The notes below the pieces were generated by a model. It saw nothing but the letters and a program-made list of their open reading frames with translations. It was not told where the DNA came from and made no database searches. This document shows positions 26,191-30,247 of a DNA stretch of 30,247 bases, piece after piece. Location of the stretch: positions 1 to 30,247 of the forward strand of contig SCUC01000356.1 in the NCBI GenBank assembly GCA_004322375.1, written 5' to 3'. This DNA comes from Bacteroidota bacterium (GTDB taxonomy: Bacteria; Bacteroidota; Ignavibacteria; UBA10030; SZUA-254). Each line of letters starts with the position of its first letter. Positions within the stretch are counted from its first letter, which is position 1. The position numbers and the translations under genes are program-made.

Positions 26191-27449
26191 TACTCTGAGC
26201 CTGAAACACGTTTTATATCCGCGCCGAGAGTGCGTAATTTTTTTTCAAGCGCTTCATAGCCGCGGTCGAGGTGATAGACGCGGAGAACTTCCGTTGCACC
26301 TTCGGCTGCTAACCCTGCCAGCACAAGGCAAGCGGAAGCGCGTAAATCGGTTGACATCACTTTTGCACCTCGAAGCGATTTTACTCCAGTTACCATCACA
26401 GAGTTTTTATTGATGCTGATATTCGCGCCAAGCCGGACTAACTCAGGCACGTGCTTGAACCTGTCGTAGTAAATCGTGTCGGTGATTGTGGATGAGCCTT
26501 TCGCAACCGACATTAACGATATCCATTGCGCCTGCATGTCGGTGGGGAAGCCGGGATAGATAGCGGTGGTTACATTCACAGGTTTCGCTGATGCTGGAGA
26601 TTGAATCGTTATGCTATCGTTCGATATGGTGAGCTTCGAGCCGGCTTCTTGCAGCTTCATAACAATCGCATCAACATGCTGTGGATTGCAGCGCTCGATA
26701 GTAATATTCCCGCCCGTTAATGCCGCGGCTACGAGAAACGTTCCTGCTTCAATTCTATCGGGGATCATCGTTTCTTCAACAGGCTGCAGCTCGTCAACTC
26801 CCTGAATTTCGAGACGGGGCGTCCCGATGCCGTTAATCTTCGCTCCGGTTTTTACGAGGAACTCAGCAAGGGCGACTATTTCCGGTTCCATCGCAGCGTT
26901 TTCGATAACCGTTGTTCCTTTCGCAAGAACGGCAGCCATCATGACATTTCCCGTTGCGCCGACGCTGGAAACGTCGAACATGATTTTCGCGGCTTTCAAC
27001 CGCTTTGCTTTCGCGATGATGTACCCCTCGTCAAGCTCAACCGATGCGCCGAGCTTGCGCATTCCTTCGATGTGGAGATTGACGGGGCGCGGACCCCACG
27101 CGCAGCCGCCGGGGAGAGATACTTTCGCGTAGCCGTAGCGCGCAACCAAGGGTCCAAGCACGTAGATTGAGGCGCGCATCTTTTTCACATGCTCATACGG
27201 AGCTTCAAACTTGTTGACTCGAAAGGTATTGATGGAAAGATTGGTGGATTGTTTTTTTATCTCAACTCCCATTGATTGAAGGAGCTTCGACATTGTCGAA
27301 ATATCCCTAAGCTCAGGAACGTTGAAGAACGTATATTTTCCGCTTGCAAGAAGCGTAGCGGGAATCAAGGCAAGGGCTGCATTCTTTGACCCGCTAATCG
27401 TAACGCTGCCTTTGAGCTTGTTGCCGCCGTGTATAATGAATTTGTCCAT
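26187..27449 (-). CDS. murA: UDP-N-acetylglucosamine 1-carboxyvinyltransferase
   Basis: MurA is a cytoplasmic enzyme that transfers enolpyruvate from PEP to UDP-GlcNAc, the first committed step of peptidoglycan synthesis. The protein is full length (420 residues from the ATG at 27449) and shows the family landmarks. These are the GSKNAAL substrate-binding Lys-Asn near residue 22, the LPGGCAWGPRPV loop with catalytic Cys at residue 116 (the residue alkylated by fosfomycin; a Cys rather than the Asp of resistant species), YPGFPTDMQAQ with the catalytic Asp, and DLRASACLVLAG near the C-terminus. A TTG at 27455 is possible but adds only two residues. No clear Shine-Dalgarno is seen. It appears to be monocistronic, between repeat-filled spacers. 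Confidence 0.97.
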   Translation of the reverse strand: MDKFIIHGGNKLKGSVTISGSKNAALALIPATLLASGKYTFFNVPELRDISTMSKLLQSMGVEIKKQSTNLSINTFRVNKFEAPYEHVKKMRASIYVLGPLVARYGYAKVSLPGGCAWGPRPVNLHIEGMRKLGASVELDEGYIIAKAKRLKAAKIMFDVSSVGATGNVMMAAVLAKGTTVIENAAMEPEIVALAEFLVKTGAKINGIGTPRLEIQGVDELQPVEETMIPDRIEAGTFLVAAALTGGNITIERCNPQHVDAIVMKLQEAGSKLTISNDSITIQSPASAKPVNVTTAIYPGFPTDMQAQWISLMSVAKGSSTITDTIYYDRFKHVPELVRLGANISINKNSVMVTGVKSLRGAKVMSTDLRASACLVLAGLAAEGATEVLRVYHLDRGYEALEKKLRTLGADIKRVSGSEY

Positions 27450-27513
27450 AGTCAAATCTTATTTTTGACTAATATACGGGAAAGGGGAGGTTTTTGCAAT
27501 GTGAGGTAGAAAA

Positions 27514-27593
27514 TGTAGGCGCATCCTTTATGGATGCGGAATTAATACTGTAGCTACAACCGCAGACATAAAGTCTGCGGCTACAGTATTAAT
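27514..27593. repeat. Paired hairpin repeats at the end of the tautomerase gene
   Basis: Two related hairpins lie side by side. CGCATCC-TTTAT-GGATGCG sits at 27520-27538. A larger one has arms ATTAATACTGTAGC (27541-27554) and GCTACAGTATTAAT (27580-27593) around an inner CCGCAGAC/GTCTGCGG stem. Both read as GTAG(C/G)CGCA...CTTTATG...TGCGG when oriented the same way. The second arm ends inside the TAA stop codon of the tautomerase gene (27593-27595). It could protect or end that mRNA, though there is no T-run. Confidence 0.6.
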
Positions 27594-27961
27594 TATCCGT
27601 TTCTCCCGAAATACCAATTTTCTGCCGCGCTATCGGTGAGGATAATGATAATATCCTCGAACCGTATGCCGAGATTGCTGTTGAGACCGGAAGAAATTTT
27701 TTCGTACATCTGTTTCTTTTGTTCGGGGGTTCGACCTTCTTTCAACGTTATCTGTAGAATGATAACATTCTCTGAACGTTTCATGCCTTTGTATTCAGGC
27801 ATGTACGTCAATTGTTCCCGTTTTACTTGATTGATGATATGATATAAGGCATCCGGCGGACAATTTATTGTCTCAACCATCGCTTCATGGACGATAGTAG
27901 AAAGCGACTGGATGAATTGCGGGGATTTACCTTCAGGGAGGGTGATGGTGACGAGGGGCAT
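27593..27961 (-). CDS. Tautomerase-superfamily protein (two fused 4-OT-like units)
   Basis: This small 122-residue protein begins Met-Pro (MPLVTITLPEG), so removal of Met would expose the N-terminal catalytic proline typical of the 4-oxalocrotonate tautomerase superfamily. A second beta-alpha unit begins near residue 64 (VIILQITLKEGRTPEQKKQ), and the protein ends with ENWYFGRNG, similar to the C-terminal motif of fused-tautomerase families. The substrate cannot be told from sequence. It stands alone between murA and the AT-rich pair. The ATG at 27961 is the only good start. Confidence 0.85.
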   Translation of the reverse strand: MPLVTITLPEGKSPQFIQSLSTIVHEAMVETINCPPDALYHIINQVKREQLTYMPEYKGMKRSENVIILQITLKEGRTPEQKKQMYEKISSGLNSNLGIRFEDIIIILTDSAAENWYFGRNG

Positions 27962-28050
27962 GGGGAATGGTAAGAAATACTACAAATAATAAAGTGAGGT
28001 AAAGAATATCTAACTTGCACTCATGAATTTAATACATGATATATTACACA

Positions 28051-29202
28051 TTATGGATTATTGTAAGTAGCCATTATTAAATGATGAATCAATATCTCAC
28101 ATTGAATAACCAAACTTGCTATTTCTCCATGCTTATTTTTTTCAAGAAGACTTTTATAATCATGGAAAATAAGATTTCTTAATTCATAAAGGCATTCACC
28201 TGGAGATTGACTGTTGAATTCACTGTCAAATTCCACTATAAAATCTCGCATAACATTAGTTATTTCCTCTTTCTCAGGAAAAACTACATTTTCGAAGATT
28301 TTATTAATAATGTTTTTATTATTTGTTATTTTATTTATTTTTTTGGCTAATTTATGATTAGACAGTGTATCTTTCTCTCTGAAGATATCTTCTATTTCCT
28401 TTCTAAATCTTTTATCAATAAGTAATTCAATAATCTGATACAGTACAATGAATCTATGGAGAGGCTCATTGCTTTCTATAAGTAGTTTTTTATAAAATAA
28501 TTCTATGAGAGGATTAAGCTGTAGAATATTTTTATATGTTTTAATTCTAATGGATGTGCCACTCCGGTTAGTGCGGTATCTTGTGTTTATTAAGGCATTA
28601 AATTCACTATCCGTCGGTCTATCATGGACTAAAGACAAAACACTGGGTTTAGTATTCTCAGGAAATAAATAATATCCATTAAGTGCGAAACTTGGTAAGC
28701 AATTGTCGATCTTAAAATCTTCTTCATCAATTAATGGTTTGTATAAAATAACATATATTGAATTTGTTTCAACAATATCGTTAAGTTGCATTTCGCTTGT
28801 TTGCAAGTGGTTTGGAAAATCATAACATTCTAAGAATGATTTTACGCAATAATATTTGTAAGCTTGTTTATATTCATCAAAGTCCTCATCAAAATTATTA
28901 TCGTTATCTTCAAGAGCTGTAAAAGGTATGATATAGCCTATGTTCTTGTCATTATAATTAATTTTAAATAAATCATCTTGAGCATTTAAATATGGATTAA
29001 TAAATCTATGTAGTTCATAATCAGCACTAGGTTTTGAAATATCAACTGTGCATTGTTGCCCAGCTACGGTGCCTTTCAGTTTGAGTTTACAAAAAACAGC
29101 ATACTGCACAGAATCATCGTCTTGTGATTTCAAGTAAAAAATATTTTGTGTTTCGTCAAAGCGCGAAACAACCATATTCCTCGATTCGTTAGTCGTATTC
29201 AT
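28051..29202 (-). CDS. HEPN (Apea-like) domain protein, putative toxin/defence effector
   Basis: This is a 383-residue protein. The first 220 or so residues are unrecognised and rich in Asp, Asn and Tyr. The C-terminal region (about 245-380) looks like an all-helical Apea-type HEPN domain: RFIVLYQIIELL at 250-261, a Lys/Asn-rich middle, then ELRNLIFHDY with the RNxxxH motif at 342-347. In many HEPN proteins this motif is the active site of a metal-independent RNase. Its ATG overlaps the upstream stop by one base (TAATG), so translation is probably coupled to the DGQHR-like gene. The base composition is much more AT-rich than murA. A defence or toxin role is inferred from the domain type; a structural, non-catalytic HEPN is the alternative. 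Confidence 0.65.
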   Translation of the reverse strand: MNTTNESRNMVVSRFDETQNIFYLKSQDDDSVQYAVFCKLKLKGTVAGQQCTVDISKPSADYELHRFINPYLNAQDDLFKINYNDKNIGYIIPFTALEDNDNNFDEDFDEYKQAYKYYCVKSFLECYDFPNHLQTSEMQLNDIVETNSIYVILYKPLIDEEDFKIDNCLPSFALNGYYLFPENTKPSVLSLVHDRPTDSEFNALINTRYRTNRSGTSIRIKTYKNILQLNPLIELFYKKLLIESNEPLHRFIVLYQIIELLIDKRFRKEIEDIFREKDTLSNHKLAKKINKITNNKNIINKIFENVVFPEKEEITNVMRDFIVEFDSEFNSQSPGECLYELRNLIFHDYKSLLEKNKHGEIASLVIQCEILIHHLIMATYNNP

Positions 29203-30247
29203 TATCCTAGCATATTTGCTTTATAAAATTTATTTGCTTGAGATACAGCTTTTTCTACATCTAAATAGCCTTCATTTGACTTATTGAAGAGTGAACGAAT
29301 AAAATAATAGAAATACATTCTTTGCTCATTCCCAATCTTTTTAGCCGAGACCTGTATGTCGTCTAAGTGTGTTATCATGATATTTAATGAATCTTTGATA
29401 TTATGACCTAATATCGTGGGGATTAAATTATTAATCTCCCCAAGATCATTAATCAGTTCGTTTTCAATAAGAAAATGTAGGGCAGCACCAAAGCCTGCCA
29501 TGGTCTGTACTTTGGAGAATAATTCATTGACACTCCGCGCGAACGCTCGTTTCTTTAATGATATCGCATCATCAAATTGCCAAGAAATTGATTGAGAATC
29601 AAGATGTTCTCTTAACGAATTATATGTTTTAATTAAATGCTTAAATAAATCTTTCTTCTTATCGTCTTTTGTAAGTGTTTCTAAATTTTTAATAGTGTTA
29701 ACTAAATCTTCTCTTTCGATAGGTAAATAGTCTCCAGTAATATAAGAAAGAAACCCGTCTAGAATATCACTAAATCTAAATTCATTATTGCCTGATGGAA
29801 CCCTATCTTGAGCTTCTGTAATAAATACAAGTCCATCAAATCCAGTTTTATAATCCGAATATAACATTTCAACTTGGTGCCGGGTTGACATTGGATTTTG
29901 ACCTGTATTTAAAGTAAGCATTCTATAAAGTACGCCAACTTTGCTAATTCCTGAATAAACTTCAATACGCAATGGAAGCGATTTCACTTTAGAATAAATC
30001 TCGGGATCGCTTTGTACTTCACTTAATAAGTCAAAAATAGTGTATGTTCTTTGTAATCCATCTAGAATTAAAAGGTTCTTTCCTGCGGTGCGTATTTGAA
30101 GTAAATTAGTTACATTAAAATCTTCAGTATCTTCCTTGTCAGTTGGAAAGATAGCCAAAACAATTGACGGGATGACACAACCTGTTTTAATATCATCTTT
30201 GAGAAGACTATACACTCTATTTGACGTTTTGACTCTTTTTCGTTGTA
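29202..30247 (-). CDS. DGQHR/DUF262-like domain protein (5' end outside window)
   Basis: The frame is open to the right edge. The GTG at 30215 is in the middle of a motif (NRVYSLLKDDIKTGCVIP), so the true start lies outside. Counting from that GTG, it shows ILDGLQRTYTIF (50-61) and LNTGQNPMSTRHQ (102-114). These match the DGQHR / (V/L)DGxQR and N-T-G-x-P-(L/M)-S motifs of DndB-like DGQHR and DUF262 (GmrS-like) proteins, which have a ParB/sulfiredoxin-type core that binds or hydrolyses nucleotides in several restriction systems. The C-terminal 200 residues are helical and unrecognised. It is coupled to the HEPN gene. Family placement is moderate; activity is unknown. Confidence 0.6.
   Translation of the reverse strand, partial: QRKRVKTSNRVYSLLKDDIKTGCVIPSIVLAIFPTDKEDTEDFNVTNLLQIRTAGKNLLILDGLQRTYTIFDLLSEVQSDPEIYSKVKSLPLRIEVYSGISKVGVLYRMLTLNTGQNPMSTRHQVEMLYSDYKTGFDGLVFITEAQDRVPSGNNEFRFSDILDGFLSYITGDYLPIEREDLVNTIKNLETLTKDDKKKDLFKHLIKTYNSLREHLDSQSISWQFDDAISLKKRAFARSVNELFSKVQTMAGFGAALHFLIENELINDLGEINNLIPTILGHNIKDSLNIMITHLDDIQVSAKKIGNEQRMYFYYFIRSLFNKSNEGYLDVEKAVSQANKFYKANMLG

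Noticed and set aside
29202..30247. Assignment of the partial gene as dndB of a DNA phosphorothioation system
   Set aside because: Only the DGQHR-like motif is shared; no dndC/D/E-like neighbour is visible and the coupled partner is a HEPN protein.

Overview
The window looks like part of a Bacteroidota/Chlorobi-group chromosome, most likely an Ignavibacteria-like lineage. The main evidence is the C-terminal tail of both giant proteins, which carries the YQNYPNPFNPTTTI motif of type IX secretion (T9SS) type A sorting domains in the wording typical of Ignavibacteria and relatives. Shine-Dalgarno sequences are weak or absent, and the intergenic DNA is rich in small palindromic and heptamer repeats.

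Layout. Bases 1-10833 and 11780-21394 (+ strand) encode two giant secreted paralogues. Each is a string of beta-sandwich modules: DUF11-type repeats, then a 90-residue bacterial Ig-like array (15 modules in the first, 21 in the second), an IPT/TIG-like domain, an SdrD-B-like domain, about 350 residues of unrecognised conserved sequence, and a T9SS tail. The first gene is cut by the left window edge. The two C-terminal 1,923-bp blocks have exactly equal length. A strong terminator follows each gene. The 946-bp gap between them holds hairpins and heptamer repeats, including a hairpin that abuts the second start codon.

Bases 21480-25788 (- strand) hold two membrane/TPR proteins: a TMTC-like GT-C family protein and, downstream, a membrane-anchored HExxH peptidase (MA-like) with TPRs. 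Bases 26187-27449 (-) encode murA, and 27593-27961 (-) a fused tautomerase. The non-coding stretches here are occupied by small palindromic elements with terminal inverted repeats. Three of these (23764-23898, 25837-25998, 26021-26148) are each bounded by a perfect 7-bp direct repeat, so they look like MITE insertions.

Bases 28051-30247 (-) are visibly more AT-rich. They carry a translationally coupled pair: a DGQHR/DUF262-like (ParB-fold-like) protein running off the right edge, and a protein with a C-terminal Apea-like HEPN domain containing an RNxxxH motif. This pair is the best candidate for an undescribed, possibly defence-related, system. The function is inferred from domain types only.
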